From Streptomyces sp. CB00455 (GTDB lineage: Bacteria > Actinomycetota > Actinomycetes > Streptomycetales > Streptomycetaceae), in assembly GCF_001905445.1 (NCBI RefSeq), contig NZ_LIVQ01000001.1, positions 868,001 to 932,000 on the forward strand: DNA of 64,000 nt, in the 5' to 3' direction. The notes under the pieces were generated by a model. The model was given only the letters and a program-made list of their open reading frames with translations. It made no database searches and had not been told where the DNA came from. A program made the position numbers and the translations under genes. Shown here piece by piece: positions 39,687-46,941 of this stretch (its first letter is position 1; every line of letters starts with the position of its first letter).

Positions 39687-40106
39687 TCAGACGGCCACGG
39701 CGTGGGGGCTGCGCTCCTGGTCCGTACCGGGCACGGGCGCGGAGGGATCCGCGCCCAGCTCCACGATCCGGTTGTCCGCGTCCACGTGCACGACGCGCGG
39801 CCGCAGTGTCCGCGCCTCGGCGTCCTCGACCTGCGCGTAACTGATGAGGATGACCAGGTCGCCGGGGTGCACGAGGTGCGCGGCGGCTCCGTTGATCCCG
39901 ATGACCCCGGAACCGCGCTCCCCCTCGATGACGTAGGTCTCCAGGCGGGCCCCGTTGGTGATGTCCACGATGTGGACGAGCTCTCCGGGCAGCAGGTCCG
40001 CCGCGTCCAGCAGATCGGCGTCGATGGTGACGGACCCGACGTAGTGCAGGTCGGCCTGGGTGACGGTGGCCCGGTGGATCTTGGACTTGAACATGGTGCG
40101 AAGCAT
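39687..40106 (-). CDS. panD: Aspartate 1-decarboxylase proenzyme
   Basis: 139 residues. It makes beta-alanine from aspartate for pantothenate and coenzyme A. Self-cleavage occurs between G24 and S25 (HYVGSVTID), producing the pyruvoyl group. Other active-site residues are K9, R54 and Y58 (ARLETY), and [20 protein letters not shown] is the conserved C-terminal part. The start at 40106 is chosen because GGGAG lies 8 bases upstream and [16 protein letters not shown] is the family N-terminus. First gene of a three-gene operon. Confidence 0.96.
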   Translation of the reverse strand: MLRTMFKSKIHRATVTQADLHYVGSVTIDADLLDAADLLPGELVHIVDITNGARLETYVIEGERGSGVIGINGAAAHLVHPGDLVILISYAQVEDAEARTLRPRVVHVDADNRIVELGADPSAPVPGTDQERSPHAVAV

Positions 40107-40435
40107 GGAAACACTCCCGATTCGTCTGCTCCCTGCCTGCTTCACGCAGGTCAAGGGCGGTCTCCGGAGCTTACAATGATTCGCATGTTCGGTCAGCTTT
40201 CTCCAGGTCTTTCAGGACTCATGCTGACCGTTTGCCGACAAGGACGCGAACGGCTGGGCCCCGACCTCCTGCTCGCCCTCGCCACCGGCGGCGGGCGGCG
40301 CCTGGTGTGTGGCGGCAGCGCGGCCAGAGCCGCCCTGAAGCACCTGACCGACCGCGGCCGCGCCCTCCCGCGACGGCAGTGCCGGCGGCCGAGTGGACGG
40401 GGAGCCAGGCACGTACGCCAAGTGCGCGACGACAG
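40107..40435. other. Intergenic / decayed region upstream of the RHS scar
   Basis: About 330 bp. It contains the panD promoter and degenerate, GC-rich sequence in frame with the RHS remnant (Arg/Pro-rich, no start with a ribosome-binding site). I recognise no gene. Confidence 0.4.
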
Positions 40436-40603
40436 TGCACCACCGGCGAACCGATCGACGTAGCCACGGACGAGATGGTCACGTCCGCCACCGACACCTC
40501 CCTTCCCCCAGCCGTCCCCCTCATCCTTGCCCGCAGCTTCGTCTCCGGGCACGTGGACGACCTGGACATGAAACGATTCCACATCCCACAGCATGGGAAC
40601 TGA
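40436..40603 (+). pseudogene. RHS-toxin remnant (DUF6531 segment fused to a short tail)
   Basis: Translates as CTTGEPIDVATDEMVTSATD, then TSLPPAVPLILARSFVSG. This is the hallmark of the DUF6531 region of Streptomyces RHS/YD-repeat toxins, whose usual form is GDPVDVATGEM, then TDVxLPGxLPLVLxRTHVSS. After that the frame jumps to HVDDLDMKRFHIPQHGN and a stop. The thousands of bases of YD repeats and the toxin domain are missing. The simplest reading is an internal deletion joining the front of an RHS gene to its last codons. The stop lies 2 bp before an immunity-like gene. Confidence 0.75.
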
Positions 40604-40605
40604 GC

Positions 40606-40938
40606 ATGGTGAATGACGACGAGTACCGCCGAGAGCTGGACTATCTCAGCCAGTACGCACACGACGACTGGCTCGGTTTCTCGGTCGTCAGCGGAGCCGT
40701 GGGGAGTTTGCTCGGACGGGGCGCCACGTTCGAGGAACAGCTGGGACTGCTCCTACGGATCGTCGCCGATCTGTACGGCGCCGGGGCCCGACCGGGAGAC
40801 CTGACGGAGTCGGAACAGGACCCCTTCCTGCCATGGAATTCGGACAGGGCCGGGACTTTGGCGCGCGTCGCAGCGGAGGTCCATGCGCATTCCCGGTTGC
40901 CCGACTCCGGTGACATCTGCTGGTTCACAGTGCCGTGA
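40606..40938 (+). CDS. Small acidic protein, likely immunity gene of the lost RHS toxin
   Basis: 110 residues, acidic: DDEYRRELDYLSQYAHDDWL, SLLGRGATFEEQLGLLLRIV, EQDPFLPWNSDRAGTLARVA. No family recognised by eye; no signal peptide or helix. It starts two bases after the stop of the RHS scar, the normal position for the immunity gene of a polymorphic toxin. Its coding pattern is intact, so the immunity partner survives although the toxin is gone. It may still protect against siblings carrying the toxin. The assignment rests on position, not on sequence similarity. Confidence 0.65.
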   Translation: MVNDDEYRRELDYLSQYAHDDWLGFSVVSGAVGSLLGRGATFEEQLGLLLRIVADLYGAGARPGDLTESEQDPFLPWNSDRAGTLARVAAEVHAHSRLPDSGDICWFTVP

Positions 40939-41279
40939 GGCATGTCACGGTCGTGACTGACGTTCTGAGAACCAGGCGACAGCGCCAGGCTGTCCTGTGG
41001 ATGGCGATCAGGAGCGAGTGCATCCGCGGACGACCCATCGCCACCAGAGCCGAAGCGAACTTCGCGCTCGTGAGTGGATGGGCGGCGGCGTTGGCCGAGC
41101 AACGAGGAACTACGCCAAGGGGTCCACACCGAACCGCTCTACTGGTCCGGACGCCCCCCCAACGCAGTTTCAACCTGTGCCGCCTGAGGGGAGCCTTCGG
41201 TACCCGGGCAAGTACGGCAGCGGCTCCCCGTCATCCCGCAGAGGAGAGCGCGGGGAGTGCGGGGCGCGACTGGCCGCAC
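40939..41279. other. Intergenic region, no convincing gene
   Basis: 340 bp between the immunity-like gene and the MerR promoter. Frames on both strands lack ribosome-binding sites and normal codon pattern. It may hold decayed sequence from the same accessory insertion. Confidence 0.4.
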
Positions 41280-41310
41280 TTGACCCTCGACCTTGTCGAG
41301 GGCCCAGAGT
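41280..41310 (+). promoter_or_regulatory. MerR-type promoter: 19-bp spacer with palindrome
   Basis: -35 TTGACC (41280-41285), 19-bp spacer, -10 CAGAGT (41305-41310). The spacer is almost filled by the palindrome CCCTCGAC-CTT-GTCGAGGG (41284-41302). A 19-bp spacer with a central dyad is the defining layout of MerR-activated promoters. It lies 20 bp before the MerR/clamp start and implies autoregulation. Confidence 0.85.
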
Positions 41311-41329
41311 CACCGATGTGGAGAACGAC

Positions 41330-42415
41330 ATGCGCAGCATCGGGGAGATGGCCCGGGACGGCGGACTGAGCGTGAGCGCGCTGCGGTTCTACGACCGCGC
41401 CGGTGTGCTGGTCCCCGCCTGGGTGGACCCGGTCAGCGGCTACCGCTGGTACGAGCCCGAGCAGTTGGAGGAGGCCCGGCTGCTGGCCCGGCTGCGCCGG
41501 GCGGGCATGCCGCTGGCCGACATCCGGCTCGTGCTGGCCGGCTGGGCCGGCGCGGACACGGACCTGGTGCGGGGTCTGCTTCGGGCTCACCTGCGCCGTC
41601 TCGAGCTGGGGCTGTCCGACGCCCGCAGCGAGTTCTCCACGCTCCGAGCGCTACTCGACCACAGGGAGACAGACCCCATGAGCTCACTCCACACCGCCAC
41701 CGCCCGGTTGTCCATCCTCGCGCCGGAGCTGGCAGCCGCGCTGGACGCGGTGCGTTTCGCCGCCGGGAACGACGCGGAGTTGCCGATGCTCGGCGGGATC
41801 CTGTTCGACGCCGAGGGGGAGGAACTCCACCTCGTGGCCACCGACCGCTACCGAATGGCTGTCGCACGAGCACGCACCATCGGACACGGCGGGCCCCGGA
41901 CGCAGGTCGTCGTACCGCTTCCGCTCGCCGACGCGATGCGGGCGCTACTGACCGGCGAAGAGCCGGTGGAGCTCTCGCTGGACCGTGACCGCGTGACGCT
42001 GGAGACCGAGGACCGGCAGACGGCCGGCCGGAGCCTCGGCCACGAGTTCCCCGATTATCGCCGCCTCGTCCACCTCCCGGCCGGTCACCGCGCCCACGTT
42101 GATACATCGGTCTTTCGCCAGGCCCTGGAGACCGGTCCGGTCCGCCCGAGCGCAACACGGGAACAGGACGCCGAGCCTCACGACCTCAGTGTGCTCAGGG
42201 TGGCGGAGAACGGGACCGTGGTCGTCTGCGACGACGGTGACGACGACCGGAACAACGTGGCAGTCAACCGGGCGTTCCTGCTGGACGCGCTCGCCGCCGG
42301 AGGCCGGGACGAGCTGATCCTGGAGCTGGGCGCGCCCACGGCGCCGCTCGTGATCCGCAGGCCCGACGACGAAGGCGCCTTCTCACTCCTGATGCCGGTC
42401 CGCTTGGAGAGCTAG
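41330..42415 (+). CDS. MerR regulator fused to DNA polymerase III beta-clamp-like domains
   Basis: 361 residues. Residues 1-75 form a MerR winged helix-turn-helix (SIGEMARDGGLSVSALRFYD, SGYRWYEPEQLEEARLLARL), then a helical arm (75-110). Residues about 120-361 resemble domains 2 and 3 of the sliding clamp DnaN: LPMLGGILFDAEGEELHLVA followed by TDRYRMAVARA, then HEFPDYRRLV and a C-terminal LVIRRPDDEGAFSLLMPVRL. The usual third clamp domain (domain 1) is replaced by the MerR part. GGAG lies 6 bases before the ATG; a GTG four codons earlier is in frame. It probably regulates its own promoter, and the clamp-like part may sense ligand or DNA. Confidence 0.85.
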   Translation: MRSIGEMARDGGLSVSALRFYDRAGVLVPAWVDPVSGYRWYEPEQLEEARLLARLRRAGMPLADIRLVLAGWAGADTDLVRGLLRAHLRRLELGLSDARSEFSTLRALLDHRETDPMSSLHTATARLSILAPELAAALDAVRFAAGNDAELPMLGGILFDAEGEELHLVATDRYRMAVARARTIGHGGPRTQVVVPLPLADAMRALLTGEEPVELSLDRDRVTLETEDRQTAGRSLGHEFPDYRRLVHLPAGHRAHVDTSVFRQALETGPVRPSATREQDAEPHDLSVLRVAENGTVVVCDDGDDDRNNVAVNRAFLLDALAAGGRDELILELGAPTAPLVIRRPDDEGAFSLLMPVRLES

Positions 42416-42457
42416 CTTCCATACCGGTCGAAGTGGCCTCGTCCGCAACCGCTGCCC

Positions 42458-42811
42458 TCAGCCGCGCGGCGGGGCAGAGGGCACTTCGTACCGTACGAGT
42501 GACCTCGCGAAGGGCTCGCCGCTGCGCCGGGCGTACGTCATCCGTTCGCGGACCTCGCTCAGGGTGCGGGGACGGTAACCGGGCCCGCCACAACAACTCT
42601 TGCGGAAGCGGACGCCGGCGTGCAGCAGCACGGACAGCGTCCGCCAGGCGGCGACGTCCCGGCGCCGGGGTGCGGCGAAGGCGGAGCCCACATGGATAAG
42701 CGGCTGCGCGCAGCGGGGACAGATCCGCGTCTGCCTGTCCCTGTCGTCGTAGGGCTGCTTGTACGAGGCCCTGCAGGGCAGGCAGACGTACGAGGTCTTC
42801 GCATGAGCCAT
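42458..42811 (-). CDS. Zinc-ribbon small protein
   Basis: 117 residues with two CxxC knuckles (YVCLPCRASYKQ and RICPRCAQPLIH) forming a zinc ribbon in the first 45 residues. A basic region with SCCGGPGYRPRTLSEVRERM follows. Proteins of this kind are widespread in Streptomyces and have sometimes been mislabelled as deoxyxylulose-phosphate synthase; nothing here supports that activity. A nucleic-acid or protein-binding role is likely. Convergent with the MerR/clamp gene, 42 bp apart. Confidence 0.8.
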   Translation of the reverse strand: MAHAKTSYVCLPCRASYKQPYDDRDRQTRICPRCAQPLIHVGSAFAAPRRRDVAAWRTLSVLLHAGVRFRKSCCGGPGYRPRTLSEVRERMTYARRSGEPFARSLVRYEVPSAPPRG

Positions 42812-43097
42812 GTCGCCAGGGTAGGCGTCGCCCGGGCGGAGATCGAAGGGGTTTCGGTTGCGGGTCGGGTGTGGACGCCTGTAGGCCGGCGTATCCGTTC
42901 AGCGCCGTCCGCGTGGGACATGCGTGCGCCTGCCCGACGAGGTTCTTCTCGTCTGCCCAAACCATGAGCCGCCGGCCTCACTCACTACCCCTCGTCTTCC
43001 GGGCGCCCCGTTTCGTGACGTTCTTGATCTGGTCATGCCTTCTTGCCGGACGCCAGCCGTAGGCTCTTGTTGGAGAGCAAGGGGAGACGGTGAGACG

Positions 43098-44411
43098 ATG
43101 ATTGACTACCGCAAGACAATCGTTCCGGTGTGGACGCTGGCGACCGGTGACGTCCGGGTGTCCGCATTCGGCGGAGACGAGCCGATGACGGCCGAGCGCC
43201 TGGCTGAACTGCGCGGTGTGCTGGCCTGCCTGGCCGACCAACCCATCGCCACACTTGAGGTACATCCGCTACCCGACGAACTCGACCGCAGCCGAGGTAT
43301 CCCACTCGATGCCGTAAGTCCCCTGGCACAGCACCTGTCCCAGCTCATCACGCAGTCAGCGCGGAGTTCCCCTGTGGCGGCCAAGGCGACCGCTGCCGGC
43401 GAAGGTCTGTATCGCATGGTGGTTCCGGCGAAGGTTGCCGCCCAGTTCGGTCAGGGCATCGTTCGCCCGATGGCGGCGAAGGGGGCGGACGGTGGCATTC
43501 ACAGTGCGCTCATGAACGCAACGGGCATCGCCGCCCAGGCGAAGTTCATTCCGGTCGGTACAGCGGCAGCAGCAGGCGCAGTCGGCGGAGCCGGTGCGAC
43601 AGCCGGCGTCGCGGTCGCCGGCAGCGCGGCGCTCACCGTGGCCGCGCCGCTCGTGCTCATGGCCGTAGCGGTGGGGGTGAGCGCGAACGCCGACTCCAAG
43701 CGCCAGCAAGCCATCGAACACATCACGGAACTGCTTGAGCAACTGCACGAAGACAAGCTCGATGAGGAACACAGCGAACTCGACGGCTGCCGCGATGCCA
43801 TCGACAAAGCCACCGCCATTCTGCTCGACCAGGGCAAGCTCGGTATCTCGCTGGGACTGGACTCGGCAGTGCATGCCATCAACACGGCGCTGGGTGCCGC
43901 TGACCGCCGCCTTGCCCGGTGGCAGCGCGCACTCGACAAGCTGCCCGACGGCAAGGCCGTCGACATCGACACGCTGACCAAGTCGTTCCCCGGCGTCGAC
44001 GACCACGGCGGCAGGTTCCGAGCCCACCTCGAACTCGCCGCTTTGGCCCTTGCGTTGAAGCGGCGGGTCGTCGTCTTGCAGGCCGTCGAGCATGCCCAGA
44101 GCGACCCCGACAACTTGTTCGAGAACTTCGCCCGCGCACTCAAGGCCGACCAGCAGCGCCTCGACAAACTGGAGTCAGGCATCGCCAGTGTCCTGATACG
44201 CCTGTCGGCGCTGGAGCTGGCTCGCCCGAACGGTTTGCGGCCCGTCTTCACGACCGGTGAAGTCGATCGCCTGATGCGCGTGGCACACCGGATTCACAGG
44301 CTGGGTGACGACGTCGTGGTCAACAACCCTGCGACAGACGTGGCGATCGAGATGGCCCGCGACAAGGACGGCTCGGTGGTCGTGTTCCCCGCGCTGCCCG
44401 CACAGGCATAG
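43098..44411 (+). CDS. Unknown helical protein with central hydrophobic hairpin
   Basis: 437 residues; no family recognised. N-terminal alpha/beta part (1-95), a Gly/Ala-rich hydrophobic segment (about 152-196: VGTAAAAGAVGGAGATAGVA and VAAPLVLMAVAVGVSANADS) that can form two membrane-crossing helices, then long amphipathic helices (200-280, 320-420) rich in Glu/Leu/Lys, likely coiled coil. There is no signal peptide. The layout resembles cytosolic proteins that insert a helical hairpin, as some pore-forming or defence effectors do, but that is speculation. Third-position GC looks lower than in the flanking core genes, suggesting transfer. GGGGAG lies about 11 bases before the ATG. Confidence 0.75.
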   Translation: MIDYRKTIVPVWTLATGDVRVSAFGGDEPMTAERLAELRGVLACLADQPIATLEVHPLPDELDRSRGIPLDAVSPLAQHLSQLITQSARSSPVAAKATAAGEGLYRMVVPAKVAAQFGQGIVRPMAAKGADGGIHSALMNATGIAAQAKFIPVGTAAAAGAVGGAGATAGVAVAGSAALTVAAPLVLMAVAVGVSANADSKRQQAIEHITELLEQLHEDKLDEEHSELDGCRDAIDKATAILLDQGKLGISLGLDSAVHAINTALGAADRRLARWQRALDKLPDGKAVDIDTLTKSFPGVDDHGGRFRAHLELAALALALKRRVVVLQAVEHAQSDPDNLFENFARALKADQQRLDKLESGIASVLIRLSALELARPNGLRPVFTTGEVDRLMRVAHRIHRLGDDVVVNNPATDVAIEMARDKDGSVVVFPALPAQA

Positions 44412-44417
44412 GCGCGT

Positions 44418-44708
44418 CCGCACTCGCTCGGTGAGTCGCGCGACTATCTGCGCAGGACGTGCGACGAGGGGTGGGTCATCAACCTGTCGCCGGAGGGGCA
44501 ACGGTCGGAGAAGTTCGCCCAGCTGCGGGAGGTGAGTCTGGATGACGGGGGCTGGCGGGACGCGCATGCGCGAGGGGTGCGGCCGCGCGAGCCCGGCGGG
44601 ACGGGGCGCCGCGCCCGTGGACACGGTGCCGAGGAAGGACGCCACCGCGCTCAGGCGAGCCGTCAGCTAGAGGCCGCGTGGTTCACCCAGGGCAAGCAAC
44701 TGGCCTGA
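44418..44708 (+). pseudogene. Remnant of a type ISP restriction-modification enzyme
   Basis: 97 in-frame codons without a start. SLGESRDYLRRTCDEGWVIN, then LSPEGQ, corresponds to a conserved block of the large single-protein type ISP R-M enzymes of Streptomyces. It is followed directly by RSEKFAQLREVSLDDGGWRD, which in intact enzymes lies about 50 residues further on, so an internal deletion is visible. The rest (Arg/Gly-rich, then AAWFTQGKQLA and a stop) is degenerate. The full enzyme is about 1000 residues or more. The remnant follows the stop of the unknown helical gene in the same frame. Confidence 0.65.
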
Positions 44709-44773
44709 CCCGGCGACGGCGGTGAGCCCTGCCGTGGAGACTCTGCCCGGCAGGTGGGCCGGACGCTGGGCTA

Positions 44774-45265
44774 TTACGTCCCGCGAGCCCGATGGTCGGT
44801 ATGCGGCGGGGCGTGCCCGTGGATGGGGATCTCTGCCCAGACCGTCTTCGTGTACGCGTCGCGGGCCGTGCATCCCCACCGGTCCGCGTACGCCTGGACG
44901 AGGAGCAGTCCGCGGCCCGAGGTCTCGTCGGCGGATGGTGATGTAGCGAGCAGTGGCGGGCGTTCGGGGCGGGTGTCCGTGACCTCGACGCGAAGGCGGT
45001 CGGGCAGGAGGTACAGCCCCAGCCGGAAGTCCCGACCGGGGAGGCGGCCGTGGCGGACCGCGTTGGACGCCAGCTCGGCCGTGACGAGGGCGACGGCACA
45101 GACCGGGTCGGAGTCGTACGGGAGGGCCGTCCACTCGGTGAACTGCTGCACGGCGAGGTGGCGGGCGAGGCGGGCACCTCGTCTGGTGCTGCTGAACCAC
45201 AGGGTCAGTTGGCGGGCCGGAGCGTGAGCCGAATGGGCCTCATGTGTCGGTTGATGGTGGGTCAC
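44774..45265 (-). CDS. Anti-sigma-type ATP-binding protein (HATPase)
   Basis: 163 residues of the GHKL fold as in RsbW/SpoIIAB-like regulators. N-box AELASNAVRHG, G1 region VEVTDTRPERPP and G2 GRGLLLVQAYADRWG are present; no phosphatase or sensor domain. Such proteins are usually serine kinases or anti-sigma factors for development. It diverges from the XRE/DUF397 pair at 45493-46562, a very common Streptomyces grouping. The GTG start at 45265 has a poor ribosome-binding site. Confidence 0.88.
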   Translation of the reverse strand: MTHHQPTHEAHSAHAPARQLTLWFSSTRRGARLARHLAVQQFTEWTALPYDSDPVCAVALVTAELASNAVRHGRLPGRDFRLGLYLLPDRLRVEVTDTRPERPPLLATSPSADETSGRGLLLVQAYADRWGCTARDAYTKTVWAEIPIHGHAPPHTDHRARGT

Positions 45266-45492
45266 GGTTTCAGCGTGGCGGGGTGAATGGTCGGCTGACC
45301 AGGTACGACGGCCGTACGTCGTCATCGTCGTACGGCGCGGGCGGCCGGCTGTGGGTTCGGTTGTACGGGGCTTGTACGGGCGTTGTACGGGTCCGGCGCG
45401 TGTCCCGGTTGCCGCGCGTCGCGTTGGACATGGACCGGTGGCGAGCGCGGCCGTGGGCGGGGCGCGGAGCGGGATGGGAAGGGCGTGGGACT

Positions 45493-46359
45493 GTGAGGAC
45501 GGTACGGGACGTACGGGACGGGGCGACGGGGCGGGGCACGAAGCCCAAGGACGAGGAGGCCGATGTTCCGGGCGTGTGGTCGGCCTACGGGGTGCTGTTG
45601 CAGTACCTGCGGAAGCGGGCCGGGCTGAACCAGCAGCAACTCGGGGAGGCCATCGGCTACTCACTGGAGCAGGTTGCCTCGGTGGAGCAGGGTCGGCGGC
45701 CGGCCAAGGCGGCGTTCACGGCGGCGGCGGAGCGGGCGCTGGAGGCGGGCGGGGTTCTGGAGGCACTCCAGGGGGAGGTCGATCGGGCGAAGTTGCCACG
45801 GTTCTTCAGGAACTTCGCGCTCTTCGAGGCGGAGGCCGTGAGTCGCTTTTCCTACGATCCGCTGCTCGTGCCCGGGCTGTTGCAGACGGAGGCGTACGCG
45901 CGGGTTTTGTTCGCTGGCCACTGCCCGCCGCTGAGCGCGGAGATCACCGACCAACACACAGAGGCGCGGCTGAGTCGGCAGAAGCTGCTGACCCGGGTGC
46001 CCCTCGCGGAGCTGTCCTTCATCATCGCGGAGGAGGCGCTACGGAATCCTGTGGGCGACACGGAGGTCATGCGCGGACAGTGGCAACACCTGTTGGAGGT
46101 GAACGCCTTGCGGAACGTGGAGGTTCAGGTCATGCCTGCCGCGAGCGGCTTCCACTCCGGTCTGAACGGCTCGTTCGTGGTGCTGGAGACCAAGGAGCAC
46201 CGGCACCTCGGCTACATCGAGTCGCAGGAAGTCGGGTGCGTCGTGCCTGATCCCGCAGAGGTCAGCGCCTTCGGGTTGCGGTATGGCAAGCTGCGATCGC
46301 AGGCTCTGAACGGCGTCGAGTCTGCGCGGCTCATCGAACGGCTGGTGGGAGAGACATGA
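45493..46359 (+). CDS. XRE-family regulator with DUF5753 (WhiJ/Scr1-like)
   Basis: 288 residues: helix-turn-helix (about 28-85, YLRKRAGLNQQQLGEAIGYS, LEQVASVEQGRRPAK) followed by a DUF5753 domain (about 100-285, LLVPGLLQTEAYARVLFAGH, ELSFIIAEEALRNPVGD, VQVMPAASGFHSGLNGSF). Relatives in S. coelicolor include WhiJ and Scr1, which control development or antibiotics and work with a DUF397 partner. The stop overlaps the DUF397 start (ATGA). The GTG start is chosen because longer frames read Arg/Val-rich non-domain sequence. Confidence 0.9.
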   Translation: MRTVRDVRDGATGRGTKPKDEEADVPGVWSAYGVLLQYLRKRAGLNQQQLGEAIGYSLEQVASVEQGRRPAKAAFTAAAERALEAGGVLEALQGEVDRAKLPRFFRNFALFEAEAVSRFSYDPLLVPGLLQTEAYARVLFAGHCPPLSAEITDQHTEARLSRQKLLTRVPLAELSFIIAEEALRNPVGDTEVMRGQWQHLLEVNALRNVEVQVMPAASGFHSGLNGSFVVLETKEHRHLGYIESQEVGCVVPDPAEVSAFGLRYGKLRSQALNGVESARLIERLVGET

Positions 46360-46562
46360 GCGTGGAGCAGGTATCCGAAAACGCTGGCGGGCTGCACTGG
46401 TTCAAGAGCAGTTACAGCGGGTCGGGCGGCGGCGACTGCGTCGAGGTGGCCGCCGGTCCGGACGCCGTGTACGTACGGGACTCGAAGGCCGTGGGTGGTG
46501 GGCCGGTGCTGCGGGTCGGCCGGGGCGAGTGGGCCGCCTTCGTGGCACGCGCGGTGGGGTAG
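46356..46562 (+). CDS. DUF397 protein
   Basis: 68 residues with the hallmark pattern: LHWFKSSYSGSGGGDCVEVA and VYVRDSKAVGGGPVLRVGRG, then EWAAFVARAVG. DUF397 proteins are small partners of DUF5753 XRE regulators; they have been proposed to act as toxin/antitoxin-like or inhibitor partners. Translationally coupled to the upstream regulator by the ATGA overlap and followed by a strong hairpin. Confidence 0.93.
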   Translation: MSVEQVSENAGGLHWFKSSYSGSGGGDCVEVAAGPDAVYVRDSKAVGGGPVLRVGRGEWAAFVARAVG

Positions 46563-46596
46563 GGCCGCCGAGTACGGCTTTCGAGCGGAACGACCT

Positions 46597-46631
46597 GCTC
46601 GTTCACGTCACCTGGGGTGACGTGAACGAGC
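46597..46631 (+). terminator. Strong terminator after DUF397
   Basis: Perfect 16-bp stem (GCTCGTTCACGTCACC with GGTGACGTGAACGAGC) around TGG. It is the only clear structure in the stretch downstream of the DUF397 gene. Confidence 0.85.
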
Positions 46632-46941
46632 CCGTTGTCATGCCGACGGCTCAGAACAGGGCGCCCTCAGCGCCCTCACCGAAATCCGCCCCACCTAGCG
46701 CAGCGCGCTGCTCCGTGCGCTTGCGAGCCGGCTGTCGCGGTCACGCAAGGCGGGCCGCCGCATCCGCGGCTGACCGCTCGGGCACGGGGTTGGTGCGCTA
46801 CATGGGTGATCGACTTGCGGCAGGCGGGCTGACCAGCTGACCTCCTCCGGCGGGCTGCCGGCCCACACCACGGCCCCACCACGGCCCCCGAACGGCCCCC
46901 ACCCCGGCCCCCACCACCGTTCCGGCTTGTCCCCGGGGTTC
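46632..46941. other. Intergenic region without a supported gene
   Basis: 310 bp of GC-rich sequence between the terminator and the stop of the minus-strand phosphatase gene. No gene, RNA or repeat recognised. It marks the right edge of the accessory stretch. Confidence 0.4.

Noticed and set aside
40219..40662. Minus-strand frame of 147 residues opposite the RHS remnant
   Set aside because: No ribosome-binding site and no known motif. The + strand reading gives a clear DUF6531 signature.
42458..42811. Deoxyxylulose-5-phosphate synthase, a label sometimes given to this small zinc-ribbon family
   Set aside because: The protein has 117 residues and no thiamine-diphosphate motif; only a zinc ribbon is visible.
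46632..46941. Possible integration site or tRNA remnant at the right edge of the accessory stretch
   Set aside because: No cloverleaf, direct repeat or tRNA 3' end could be recognised.
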